From Firmicutes bacterium UBA3920 (lineage in GTDB: Bacteria; Bacillota; Clostridia; Caldicoprobacterales; Xylanivirgaceae): a DNA stretch of 14,813 nt. Shown piece by piece: positions 1-6,853 of the stretch (within the stretch, counting starts at the first letter, position 1; each line of letters begins with the position of its first letter). Position numbers and translations under genes: made by a program. A model generated the notes under the pieces. That model was not told where the DNA came from, made no database searches, and saw only the letters and a program-made list of their open reading frames with translations. The DNA lies in assembly GCA_002386065.1 (NCBI GenBank), contig DGES01000083.1, forward strand, positions 12,686-27,498, read 5' to 3'.

Positions 1-12
1 CAGTTATTAAAA

Positions 13-44
13 TGTAAAAAACCCTGGATTAATTCGTCCAGGGT
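13..44 (-). terminator. Rho-independent terminator of the small zinc-ribbon gene
   Basis: An 8-bp perfect stem (ACCCTGGA at 21-28 with TCCAGGGT at 37-44, 8-base loop) is followed on the minus strand by a run of T (plus-strand A 16-20). It lies 15 bases past the stop codon of the gene ending at 60, so it ends that transcript. Confidence 0.85.
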
Positions 45-59
45 CTACAGACTATATTA

Positions 60-335
60 TTATCTATGGTTTTTCAAGCAATCACTACAATATATAGGTC
101 TGTCATTACGTGGTACAAATGGAACTTTTGTCTCTGCACCGCAATCTGCACATATTGCATCATGCATCTCCCTATGGCCACCGCCATGTCTATTAGACTT
201 TCTAGCATCTCTACATGATTTGCATCTTGCAGGTTCATTTTGAAAACCTTTTTCTGCATAAAAATCTTGTTCTCCTGCAGAAAATACAAACTCAGCTCCA
301 CAATCTTTACAAATTAAAGTTTTATCTTGGTACAT
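60..335 (-). CDS. Small protein with two CxxC zinc-binding modules (zinc-ribbon family)
   Basis: 91 residues. The N-terminal half has the zf-trcl-like pattern CKDCGAEFVF...GEQDFYAEKGFQNEP-RCKSCRDARK (Cys pairs at about residues 9/12 and 38/41). The C-terminal half has a second pair set, CADCG...YCSDC, at about 62/65 and 83/86. The whole matches a small conserved protein common in Clostridia that I know only as a zinc-ribbon domain protein. Two treble-clef or ribbon folds suggest nucleic-acid or protein binding, but the function is unknown. The frame stays open upstream to about 506. I chose the ATG at 335 because GCGAGGGG lies about 11 bases before it and because family similarity starts at MYQDKTLICKDCG. 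Transcription appears to start far upstream (see 691-719), giving a long leader. Confidence 0.85.
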   Translation of the reverse strand: MYQDKTLICKDCGAEFVFSAGEQDFYAEKGFQNEPARCKSCRDARKSNRHGGGHREMHDAICADCGAETKVPFVPRNDRPIYCSDCLKNHR

Positions 336-429
336 GGATATAATCCCCTCGCTTTTTTGATTTTTGTTCTTCCTTAGGGTGCAATAATCATTACATCCAT
401 ACATTTTAATAAACCGACTGGAGTTTTGC

Positions 430-600
430 GCCGGCGCAATACCAACTGCACACCCCGTTATACTATAGCTCTGTGCAACACAAATATCTGAAGACTTGAG
501 GGGCAAATATCCTTGCCACCAAACTCTTCCGTCTGCATGTTACAGCCATAGGTCGGACCTACAGTGTATGTTCCCTATTGTATTTATAGGTCCTCACACT
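430..600 (-). ncRNA. Candidate structured RNA or long structured 5' leader (unidentified)
   Basis: This stretch between the flagellar chaperone gene and the zinc-ribbon gene is far richer in G+C (84 of 180 bases over 421-600, about 47%) than the 601-660 flank (14 of 60). In an A+T-rich genome such islands often mark structured RNA. By hand, the minus-strand transcript folds into one rod: 437-441 with 576-580, 444-446 with 570-572, 449-453 with 564-568, 454-456 with 555-557, 463-468 with 546-551, 471-474 with 542-545, 477-480 with 538-541, then a large internal loop, 490-494 with 525-529, and an apical hairpin 496-506/513-523. Several pairs are G-U only in minus-strand RNA, which favours that strand. 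The rod with a wide internal loop resembles 6S RNA in outline only; I recognise no family sequence. It could instead be a decayed gene. Confidence 0.3.
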
Positions 601-690
601 AAATTTTACTGTCCAACAATATCTGAAATTATTGTCAATATAGATACAAACTATTACCAAAGATTCCTAAGTCTAGAACATTCTTATATT

Positions 691-719
691 ATTATATTAC
701 TTTTTGAAATAAAAAGCAA
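691..719 (-). promoter_or_regulatory. Sigma-A type promoter for the leader of the zinc-ribbon gene
   Basis: On the minus strand TTGCTT (714-719) and a perfect TATAAT (691-696) are 17 bases apart. The promoter starts just past the stop of the flagellar chaperone gene (736). It would begin transcription near 684 and give a leader of about 350 bases before the ATG at 335. Read-through from the flagellar genes cannot be excluded, because I see no terminator between 691 and 736. Confidence 0.5.
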
Positions 720-735
720 TATAAATTACACTACT

Positions 736-1215
736 TTATTGTTTTTTGTCTATAAATATACCACCATCTATTGGAGATACCTGGTTATAGGCCTTTTGTC
801 TCTTAGTACCTTGTTGTATCCTCTTTATACCTCCTGCATACTTATCTTGCATATCTTTTATAGAATCCATATTATATCTATCTTCCTCATAGACCTTATT
901 TAAAGCAGAGCGTATACTCTTAAGTTTTTCTCTAAGTTCTTCATATAAATCCATACATTCGCCATTTAATTCTTTAGATTGATATTTTTTTTGAATTTCT
1001 CTATATATGGGAAAAAATTCTCTATCTAGCTCATCCATCTCCTTTATGCAGATATCTTTTTTATCGATAGTCTCAAGTAATCCATCTATATCCTCATTAC
1101 TTATGAACTTTCTTTGCGTCTGTGTAAGTCTTTGAATTTGATTAACCTTTTCTTTTTTTTTACACGCAATAGAAAGAAGAGCATTCAATGTACTCTTATC
1201 ATGTTGATCACTCAT
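736..1215 (-). CDS. FlgN/FliT-like flagellar export chaperone
   Basis: 159 residues, almost wholly charged alpha-helix with heptad-like spacing (LLSIACKKKEKVNQIQRLTQTQ..., YEELREKLKSIRSALNKVYEEDR). It ends in a flexible tail with a FIDKKQ terminus of the kind seen in FlgN-family chaperones. Such proteins hold hook-junction or cap proteins in the cytoplasm and bring them to the flagellar export gate. Its place directly after fliD-fliS is where FliT, the FliD chaperone, is usual, while its length and tail look more like FlgN, so I leave the symbol blank. I chose ATG 1215 rather than 1224 because AGAGG sits 10 bases before it and only 1 base before the other. It overlaps the end of fliS by 8 bases, implying translational coupling. 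Confidence 0.6.
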   Translation of the reverse strand: MSDQHDKSTLNALLSIACKKKEKVNQIQRLTQTQRKFISNEDIDGLLETIDKKDICIKEMDELDREFFPIYREIQKKYQSKELNGECMDLYEELREKLKSIRSALNKVYEEDRYNMDSIKDMQDKYAGGIKRIQQGTKRQKAYNQVSPIDGGIFIDKKQ

Positions 1216-1603
1216 AGCCACCATACCTCTGTTGCCTATTAAGCTTTATAACCTCTGCCCACGTATCTCTAAGCTCAACTATAAGTTCTTCTACTTCATG
1301 TAGTATTCCCATATCTTTTGAAATATTTGCTTCTATCAGTCGCCTTTCCATATATTCATATAGCAAATACATTTGCTCAGCTATCTCATATTCCATGTCT
1401 AATGTAACGGCCAATTCATTTATAATATCCTGTGCCTTCTGTATAGCATTATTAGCCTCTCCTATATTGCCTTCTTCTATATATTTAATACCCATCTTTA
1501 TAAATTTTATACATCCATTATATAGCATTAATGTCAATTCCCCAGGACTTGCAGTCATAACACTTTGTTTTTCATATTGTTGATACGGATTAAACATAGC
1601 CAT
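1208..1603 (-). CDS. fliS: Flagellar export chaperone FliS
   Basis: 131 residues with the family signature at the N-terminus (NPYQQYEKQSVMTASPGELTLMLYNGCIKFI), followed by the expected four-helix pattern with ERRLIEANI...LRDTWAEVIK near the end. FliS binds the disordered C-terminus of flagellin in the cytoplasm, stops it polymerising early, and delivers it for export. The length is typical. The start at 1603 has a GGGGG tract 7 bases upstream; the alternative ATG at 1597 is further away. It lies 21 bases after fliD in the same transcript. No flagellin gene is in the window, so its client is encoded elsewhere. Confidence 0.95.
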   Translation of the reverse strand: MAMFNPYQQYEKQSVMTASPGELTLMLYNGCIKFIKMGIKYIEEGNIGEANNAIQKAQDIINELAVTLDMEYEIAEQMYLLYEYMERRLIEANISKDMGILHEVEELIVELRDTWAEVIKLNRQQRYGGYE

Positions 1604-1624
1604 AACTAATCCCCCTTAAATCAT

Positions 1625-3319
1625 TTAGTTACCCATATTGAGCTGTTGAGAAAGCCACATACTCTGCACATTCATCTGCTGGATTGCTTTTTCCATAGCA
1701 GTAAACTTCTTCCAATAACTTTCTTCTCTTTTATAGAGAAGTTCATTCATCTTCTCTATCCTCTCTTCATAATCTTTTATCTGATTATTTAAAGTGTTTT
1801 GATATTCCGTAACATCTCCTACTATACCTGCCTTCTCAAGCAAAAGTCCTTTTTTATTACCTTGATTTCTAGTAGTTCTTATATAATCATTTAGTATATC
1901 AGATATCCTCTGAGCAATACCGCTATTACTATAGCGCTCACTTCTCTCTTGAATAGTTAAATCAGGATTATATGGTTCTCCATCCGATTTCATGAAAAGT
2001 TCTGCAACTTTATCTGGAGCCTCTGAAATGGCCTGTCTTAACTTATCCTCATCTAAGTAAAGCTTACCATGCTCATACCATTTTCCGGTTGTAATACCTA
2101 TGTCTGAAAGCCTTATATCAACTCCTGCCACATTATCAATGAGGGCATTTCTCATGCTATATACTATCCCCTGAATAATTGAATCATTCCTCAAAAGTCC
2201 ACTCTTGGCCTTCTCTTCCCATAGTTCTATATCCTTTTCACTCATTTCAGATTTCTGATCATCAGTAAGAGGAGGAAAGTCCCTATAACTCTTTTCCGTA
2301 AGCTTGTTATTTAGCTCATCTATCAGCTCATTGTATTTATCTACAAAATTTTTTATCTTATCTACAGTTGCATCTATATCCTCTGTAATTCTTATAGTTG
2401 CAATATCGCTATCTATCGTCGTATCATAGAGATTGAAGATTATACCGTCTTTAACAAAAGTATTAGTGGAAGACTCTATTTTGTGATATATAAGAACTCC
2501 ATTTTCATCCCTTTCATGATTTACGTTTACTTCTATTACTGCGTTTTGACCTGTCTCAATCTTATTACTAGTTATTCCAAGAAAACTTAAAAAATCATCA
2601 TTCTCTATTCTTACAGGATTTCCATTATCGTCTACAACTATATCACCATTGTCATCCCTTTGAATTACACTTATATCTAGTGTAGCATTCTCCCCTGTGT
2701 TTTTTGATTGTAAAACAAACTTTCCAGTTATACTGCTATATGTAAGCCGTGCATTAGCAGATTTATTGCTATTGATCTCATTCATAAGCTGACTAATTGT
2801 CATATCCCTAGTTACAGTTATGGCTTCGCCATTTATTATAATCTCTGTACTGCCCTGAGTACCAAAATCAAAGGTGTTACCCTCTGCATCTTTTAATTGA
2901 GATACTTTCGTATTTAGACTCAATCCTTCAAAATGCTTAGCACTTGAAATTTTAGCACTTTGGGCAATACTATTTACTTTTACATTATAAATTCCCGGCA
3001 CTGCATCAGCATTTGTGTCTATAGATAAAACATCTTCAGCCCCTGAAATCGTTGCCCTATAATTTTTATAGGTGTTAGAAGACAACATATAATTTGAAGG
3101 TTTTGTAATATCAAAAAATTCATCTTTAAAAGTCCTAAGTTTATTGGTGACCTCACGATATGCATCCCTGCGCCACTCTACTATCTGTTTCTCTTGCTTT
3201 AGCTTATCTACCTTCATATTTTCTGCTTTCATTAAATCTTGTATAATAGTCTCCGTATCTATACCTGACGCAAGTCCACTAAATCTCGTTGTATTTATTG
3301 AATTTAAATAGTAAGGCAT
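1625..3319 (-). CDS. fliD: Flagellar filament cap protein FliD (hook-associated protein 2)
   Basis: 564 residues. The FliD N-terminal domain is at about 12-110 (RFSGLASGIDTETIIQDLM...WRRDAYREV). A hypervariable middle (about 125-270) includes an Asp-rich stretch near 218-235 (DDNGDIVVDDNGNP). The FliD C-terminal domain runs from about 275 (DATVDKIKNFVDKYNELIDELN, GLLRNDSIIQ, DIGITTG) to a terminal coiled coil (KDYEERIEKMNELLYKREESYWKKFTAMEKAIQQMNVQS). FliD caps the growing filament as an oligomer and guides flagellin folding; it can also act as an adhesin. GGAGGTGA sits 4 bases before the ATG at 3319, the strongest ribosome binding site of the operon. It follows flaG by 11 bases and precedes fliS by 21, so the three are one operon. 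Confidence 0.97.
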   Translation of the reverse strand: MPYYLNSINTTRFSGLASGIDTETIIQDLMKAENMKVDKLKQEKQIVEWRRDAYREVTNKLRTFKDEFFDITKPSNYMLSSNTYKNYRATISGAEDVLSIDTNADAVPGIYNVKVNSIAQSAKISSAKHFEGLSLNTKVSQLKDAEGNTFDFGTQGSTEIIINGEAITVTRDMTISQLMNEINSNKSANARLTYSSITGKFVLQSKNTGENATLDISVIQRDDNGDIVVDDNGNPVRIENDDFLSFLGITSNKIETGQNAVIEVNVNHERDENGVLIYHKIESSTNTFVKDGIIFNLYDTTIDSDIATIRITEDIDATVDKIKNFVDKYNELIDELNNKLTEKSYRDFPPLTDDQKSEMSEKDIELWEEKAKSGLLRNDSIIQGIVYSMRNALIDNVAGVDIRLSDIGITTGKWYEHGKLYLDEDKLRQAISEAPDKVAELFMKSDGEPYNPDLTIQERSERYSNSGIAQRISDILNDYIRTTRNQGNKKGLLLEKAGIVGDVTEYQNTLNNQIKDYEERIEKMNELLYKREESYWKKFTAMEKAIQQMNVQSMWLSQQLNMGN

Positions 3320-3330
3320 TTCGTCACCTC

Positions 3331-3705
3331 CTATATTCTCCTATCTACTATTATCCCTGCCATCTCCCACAATGCTGCCACCATGTCAAGTATCTTTTCA
3401 GGCGGGATTTCTCTTATAATCTCGTCGGTACTCTCATCTATCACCTTTACCATTATCGCTTTAGTTCCCTCATGTATAGATATTTCAAAACGTCTATTAT
3501 AAGCCTCTAACATTTTATTTGTATCTTTTACTGCTCCTATAAGGGTATCTATTTGTGAACGTTCATTTTTGGCTTCTCTTTTATCTAAATTATCTAGGGT
3601 ATTAAGCGACTGACTATTATTCTTAAATATTCTATTAACATCACTATACTGCGATGATTGAACCGCCTTTGTATTAGAAATGGAAGTAATACCGTCTATT
3701 CGCAT
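3331..3705 (-). CDS. flaG: FlaG family flagellar protein
   Basis: 124 residues. The N-terminal half (1-60) is polar and low in similarity. The C-terminal FlaG domain (about 65-120) is clear: LEAYNRRFEISIHEGTKAIMVKVIDESTDEIIREIPPEKILDMVAALWE. FlaG proteins are co-transcribed with fliD in many bacteria and affect filament length; the mechanism is poorly known. The ATG at 3705 has GGGGGG 9 bases upstream. An ATG at 3713 hits a stop after five codons and is ruled out. It is the first gene of the operon, and a sigma-D promoter lies 37 to 64 bases upstream. Confidence 0.9.
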   Translation of the reverse strand: MRIDGITSISNTKAVQSSQYSDVNRIFKNNSQSLNTLDNLDKREAKNERSQIDTLIGAVKDTNKMLEAYNRRFEISIHEGTKAIMVKVIDESTDEIIREIPPEKILDMVAALWEMAGIIVDRRI

Positions 3706-3741
3706 CTATACATTCCCCCCTTCAATCACGTTCTATGAAAT

Positions 3742-3769
3742 ATATCGGACAGGGAAGTAAAATGCTTTA
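3742..3769 (-). promoter_or_regulatory. Sigma-D/sigma-28 (FliA-type) promoter of flaG-fliD-fliS
   Basis: On the minus strand TAAA (3766-3769) is followed by 16 bases and then TCCGATAT (3742-3749). The known Gram-positive sigma-D consensus is TAAA, 14-16 bases, GCCGATAT, so only the first base of the -10 box differs. It sits 37 bases before the flaG ATG. This places the operon in the late class switched on after the hook-basal body is finished. Confidence 0.75.
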
Positions 3770-3798
3770 TAGTTATCAAAAAAATAGATACAAAGGAC

Positions 3799-4227
3799 CT
3801 ATGTTCTTTTTTTAAATTTGTGTCCACAGCTTCTACAAGTAATTAGTAATTTACCTTTGCCTTTCGGTATCCTGAGTTTCTGTGAACAATTAGGACATTT
3901 TATGACCTTAAACCTCTTACGATCCTCTACCTTCCATTTTTGCCTTTGATACCACTTCTTTATATTTGAGCCTACACCGCTAATTTTATCCTCAGCTATA
4001 TCTAACCAATAGTTGGCATGCCTAGACCAATTCTCAAATACTATCTCTTCTCGTTTTCGCTTGCTTGGATTTTTAGATAACACCCTTACAATAGACCAAC
4101 CAAGCAGTATAAGACCTATTATTAAAGAAATAGAAGAACGAGAAAACAGAAAAGGCAGACTTATGACTGCCAAAAATTTAGAAAGATTATCCCAACCATA
4201 ACGAACTTTTGAATCATATGCCTTCAT
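3799..4227 (-). CDS. Membrane-anchored protein with C-terminal zinc ribbon
   Basis: 142 residues, not recognised by name. A hydrophobic stretch at about 17-50 (FLAVISLPFLFSRSSISLIIGLILLGWSIVRVL) makes one or two membrane segments. A basic, Trp-rich linker (KKWYQRQKWKVEDRKRFK) follows. A C-terminal zinc ribbon at about 108-136 has CPNC...CRSCGHKFKKRT, four cysteines in two CxxC knuckles. The strongly basic flank suggests a cytoplasmic face that may bind nucleic acid or lipid. AGGTGG lies 7 bases before the ATG. It is 25 bases downstream of another zinc-ribbon gene, so the two are probably co-transcribed. It lies upstream of the sigma-D promoter of the flagellar operon and has no visible terminator before it. 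Confidence 0.7.
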   Translation of the reverse strand: MKAYDSKVRYGWDNLSKFLAVISLPFLFSRSSISLIIGLILLGWSIVRVLSKNPSKRKREEIVFENWSRHANYWLDIAEDKISGVGSNIKKWYQRQKWKVEDRKRFKVIKCPNCSQKLRIPKGKGKLLITCRSCGHKFKKRT

Positions 4228-4252
4228 ATCATTTCCACCTTATAAATAAAGT

Positions 4253-4624
4253 CTATTCTACTTGTTTTGTTCCACATTCTGGACAAAATTGAATATCACG
4301 TGTGAGTTCAGCTCCACAATTAGAACATATTCTCAGATTTTTGATCTCACATATTTTTTCTTTTGCCTCGTCTATTTCAATATATATATTATCAATATTC
4401 TCATAAATCTCAGTTAGATTTATTTCTTCTTCATTGGATGTTTTATAATTTTTATACATAGTCTTACCTATTTCCTTGTATAGCCTTTCTATCTTATCCT
4501 CATTATCAGCTATAGTCTTTCTAAGCTTAGTAACTTCGATGGTATCGCCTGCCATTTTTGTAGCTGTCTTAGCTCCCTGTTCAATACTCTTTGTAAGTTT
4601 TGAAAAACCATCAAATTTTGCCAT
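4253..4624 (-). CDS. Coiled-coil protein with C-terminal zinc ribbon
   Basis: 123 residues. The first about 95 residues are helical and charged (KLRKTIADNEDKIERLYKEIGKTMYKNY..., YIEIDEAKEKICEIKNL), with an Ala/Thr-rich start (GAKTATKMAGDTIEV). The end is a classic zinc ribbon, CSNCGAELTRDIQFCPECGTKQ. Similar small proteins are widespread in Clostridia as 'zinc ribbon domain-containing protein', without a known role. The start has AGGTGGGAG about 5 bases before the ATG, and its own extended -10 promoter precedes it. It is the first gene of a probable two-gene unit with the membrane zinc-ribbon gene after it, so the pair may form a soluble/membrane complex (inference). Confidence 0.75.
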   Translation of the reverse strand: MAKFDGFSKLTKSIEQGAKTATKMAGDTIEVTKLRKTIADNEDKIERLYKEIGKTMYKNYKTSNEEEINLTEIYENIDNIYIEIDEAKEKICEIKNLRICSNCGAELTRDIQFCPECGTKQVE

Positions 4625-4651
4625 ATAACTCCCACCTCTCTATTTTTATCT

Positions 4652-4680
4652 ATTATAACATCCTTCTCGCCTAATGGCTA
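4652..4680 (-). promoter_or_regulatory. Extended -10 sigma-A promoter of the zinc-ribbon pair
   Basis: Minus strand: TAGCCA (4675-4680), 17-base spacer, TATAAT (4652-4657) preceded by TGT, giving the extended TGnTATAAT form. It is 27 bases before the ATG at 4624, and AGGTGG follows at a suitable distance. Confidence 0.65.
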
Positions 4681-4714
4681 ACTTAACCCGAAAAATATTA
4701 ATGTTATTTTTATT

Positions 4715-5638
4715 CTACTTATTCGAACCTTCTACAATATCAATATATATGTTTATCATTTCATCTAATTCACCACTCATCTTCAATAAAAATTCTAAAT
4801 CAATCTTTTCTTCCTGACAAATTTCTATTTGTTTATTCAAACTTTCTCGCATATATTCAATATGAGTCCGTATATAGTTAAGTTCTTCCCTACCCATGCT
4901 GGATAAAAATTCTTTTTTAGCTCTCTTTTCTTTGAACATCTCAAAATCGGCTAGATTTGCCGTCTCCTCTAAAGTTTTCCAACCTCGTCCCCTTGCATAT
5001 CCAGCACTTATGCTCATATGCATATCCTCATCAATATTTATCTTTGCCACTTTTGCCCTAATTCTATCTATTATCGCATCAGGTGAAATATCATCTTTGG
5101 GATCTGAAATAATTATGAGGAATTCATCTCCTCCATACCTTATGGCAATATCAGTTTGACGAATCGAACTGCGTATCGCTTGAGCCACTCTCTGCAGTGC
5201 AAAATCTCCACCTCTATGCCCTATCTCATCATTTACATCTTTAAGATTATCCACATCTAATAGTATAATAATGTAGCTTTCATAATCTGATACTTCTATC
5301 TCACCAGACTTCATATGCTCCCAAAAATTCCTGTTATAGAGATTTGTCAGACAATCAGTATAGGCTAGATATTTATAACGCTTCATTCCACTATCCCTGT
5401 AGATTATATTAGCTAGAACATATATATCGCCTTTTATCTCCATGACATCAATAAATGCATTATATCCATTCCATTCCATAACACACTTATGGAATTCTTT
5501 CATGCCTACTGCAATTCCCATATTTTCAAGTATCTCTATATATATATCTTCATTTTGAGTATTAGCATATATTATATCCCCTTGCATATTCCATATGAGG
5601 ATAACACCACCATGCCGCAACTCTTCTATCATCTCCAT
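4715..5638 (-). CDS. Diguanylate cyclase (GGDEF) with a C-terminal Spo0E-like segment
   Basis: 307 residues from ATG 5638, which has AGGAGG 8 bases upstream; ATG 5662 would put that site inside the gene. Residues 1-85 look like a PAS-type sensor (GGVILIWNMQGDIIYAN). The GGDEF domain (about 90-235) has TDCLTNLYNRNFW, LDVDNLKDVNDEIGHRGGD with metal-binding Asp at 128, an intact GGDEF at 169-173, and the product-inhibition RxxD (RQTD, 160-163) exactly five residues before it. It should make cyclic di-GMP from GTP with feedback inhibition. Residues 253-302 do not belong to GGDEF: LNYIRTHIEYMRESLNKQI...LEFLLKMSGELDEMINIYI fits the Spo0E aspartyl-phosphatase pattern, with SGELD for the family's SQELD. 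No transmembrane segment is seen, so it is cytoplasmic. It sits near the motility operon, as a second-messenger enzyme might. The enzyme call is firm; the Spo0E call is by pattern only. Confidence 0.88.
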   Translation of the reverse strand: MEMIEELRHGGVILIWNMQGDIIYANTQNEDIYIEILENMGIAVGMKEFHKCVMEWNGYNAFIDVMEIKGDIYVLANIIYRDSGMKRYKYLAYTDCLTNLYNRNFWEHMKSGEIEVSDYESYIIILLDVDNLKDVNDEIGHRGGDFALQRVAQAIRSSIRQTDIAIRYGGDEFLIIISDPKDDISPDAIIDRIRAKVAKINIDEDMHMSISAGYARGRGWKTLEETANLADFEMFKEKRAKKEFLSSMGREELNYIRTHIEYMRESLNKQIEICQEEKIDLEFLLKMSGELDEMINIYIDIVEGSNK

Positions 5639-5817
5639 ATGAAATTCCTCCTTGAATAGCATATTATATACTATTCTATAAATCTATTGATATTAAAAAT
5701 ACTAGTACTTTTTTACCGGTTATATTATATATACCATAGTTTTATTATATTAATCACTTTTCAATCACCTTTATTTAAATATTAAAACAGATTTGATACA
5801 CATAATTTTCTCTATCT

Positions 5818-6375
5818 TTATGGTGTTTCTTCAGTAGTAAATAGAATCATACCTATATAGGATACTGTATCAACTCCGTTGTTATATGGAATATTGCAGG
5901 CTTGGGTCAAAGACATTACATCTATACCATAACCTTCTATTGAGGGCATTGCCCTATCTGGAAATCTACAAGGCTCATCATCTATATATGCACATTTGAT
6001 ACATATAGGACATGCGCCGGCGCCCAACAAAAGTAAATCTATATATGCATATTTCTCCTTCAACGCATTACGTATATTATTCATCAATTCAAAATGTTCA
6101 ATTCTTGCCCTATCCATACCATCTACATCAAATGAATCCTCTAACCTAGATACTGTCTGAATCACTAAGCCCCTTTTATATTCTAATACTCTTTTTTCTA
6201 ATTCTTCTAGTTCGCCTAATGCAGGAGGGCACATCCAATTTGTATTATATTTACCACAATAGTTTTTTTCACATAGTACCCTAACTTCCTCTGAAAATAC
6301 AATATCTTTCGCATTTATTATCGCTACATTCATTGCTCCACATTCAAAGGCTATAGCTATTAAATCATCATACAT
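5818..6375 (-). CDS. DUF2284 family predicted metal-binding protein
   Basis: 185 residues, typical of the DUF2284/COG5423 family. Cysteines occur in the expected groups: CEKNYCGKYNTNWMCPP at about 35-52 and GAGACPICIKCAYIDDEPCRFP at about 118-140. These probably hold one or more iron-sulfur clusters; no reaction is established for the family. Start choice is uncertain: ATG at 6375 has AGAGG 10 bases before it, and a GTG at 6378 directly upstream is spaced 7 bases. A G+C-rich palindrome (6014-6023) lies inside the gene and encodes GAGA. It is divergent from a broken Fur-family gene with only about 23-45 bases between, so its promoter must overlap that remnant; I could not identify one. Confidence 0.85.
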   Translation of the reverse strand: MYDDLIAIAFECGAMNVAIINAKDIVFSEEVRVLCEKNYCGKYNTNWMCPPALGELEELEKRVLEYKRGLVIQTVSRLEDSFDVDGMDRARIEHFELMNNIRNALKEKYAYIDLLLLGAGACPICIKCAYIDDEPCRFPDRAMPSIEGYGIDVMSLTQACNIPYNNGVDTVSYIGMILFTTEETP

Positions 6376-6398
6376 CACGACAATACCTCTCTTTTTGA

Positions 6399-6812
6399 CT
6401 GAAATATATCTGTTTTCATGACAAGTTATCTCTTCAACGATTAGAAATATTTAAAGAGTTCTATACTTCTGACTCTCACCTAAGTGTAGAAGAACTATAT
6501 GAGAAATTAAAGCACAAAGATATAGATATTGCAACAGTTTATAGAAATGTCAAATTCTTTACAGATATTGGAATATTACGGGAAATTACAATTAATGACT
6601 GCAATTACTATGAAATAATCATGAATAAGAATAATAGAGCCCACATCCATTTCAAATGCATTAAATGTGACAAAATAATTGATATTGACAATAATGACAT
6701 CTATTCTTGTATAAAGCATCTTAATAGTATGATAGAACAATCCTATGATTTAAAAATATGTGATACTGATATAACATGTTTTGGATTATGTAATACTTGT
6801 AAAGATATGTGA
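6399..6812 (+). pseudogene. Fur/PerR-family metalloregulator with missing start (5'-broken)
   Basis: The only plus-strand gene. One continuous frame reads DKLSLQRLEIFKEFY...HLSVEELYEKL...DIATVYRNVKFFTDIGILREIT, the Fur winged helix, then HIHFKCIKCDKIIDI...GLCNTCKDM, the dimerisation domain with both structural-zinc CxxC pairs. About 130 residues would be nearly full length. However, the frame opens after a TGA at 6396 and has no ATG, GTG or TTG before the DNA-binding domain. An ATG at 6418 is out of frame and stops at 6442. One lost base just after it would restore M-x-KLSLQRLE. No ribosome binding site is seen. The first in-frame ATG (6621) would leave only the last 63 residues, without the helix-turn-helix. 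It is therefore a recent pseudogene, a sequencing frameshift, or a gene with an unusual start. Confidence 0.6.
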
Positions 6813-6853
6813 TACAATGGAATATCAGTAAATAAATTTTATCTAGCATATAT

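Noticed and set aside
336..506. Upstream extension of the zinc-ribbon gene to 148 residues
   Set aside because: A good ribosome binding site serves the ATG at 335, and the added residues have no zinc-ribbon similarity and overlap the G+C-rich island.
633..638. Minus-strand TTGACA as a -35 box for the G+C-rich island
   Set aside because: The base group 17-18 positions downstream (TGGACA) is not a usable -10; the promoter at 691-719 is better.
496..903. Plus-strand open frame of 135 residues
   Set aside because: Lies antisense to the flagellar chaperone gene and the leader; hydrophobic low-complexity product without a ribosome binding site.
5639..5817. Possible Spo0A or sigma-H sites upstream of the diguanylate cyclase
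   Set aside because: Several TATAAT-like boxes occur in very A+T-rich DNA, but no TTGACA partner, TGTCGAA box or sigma-H pair is convincing.
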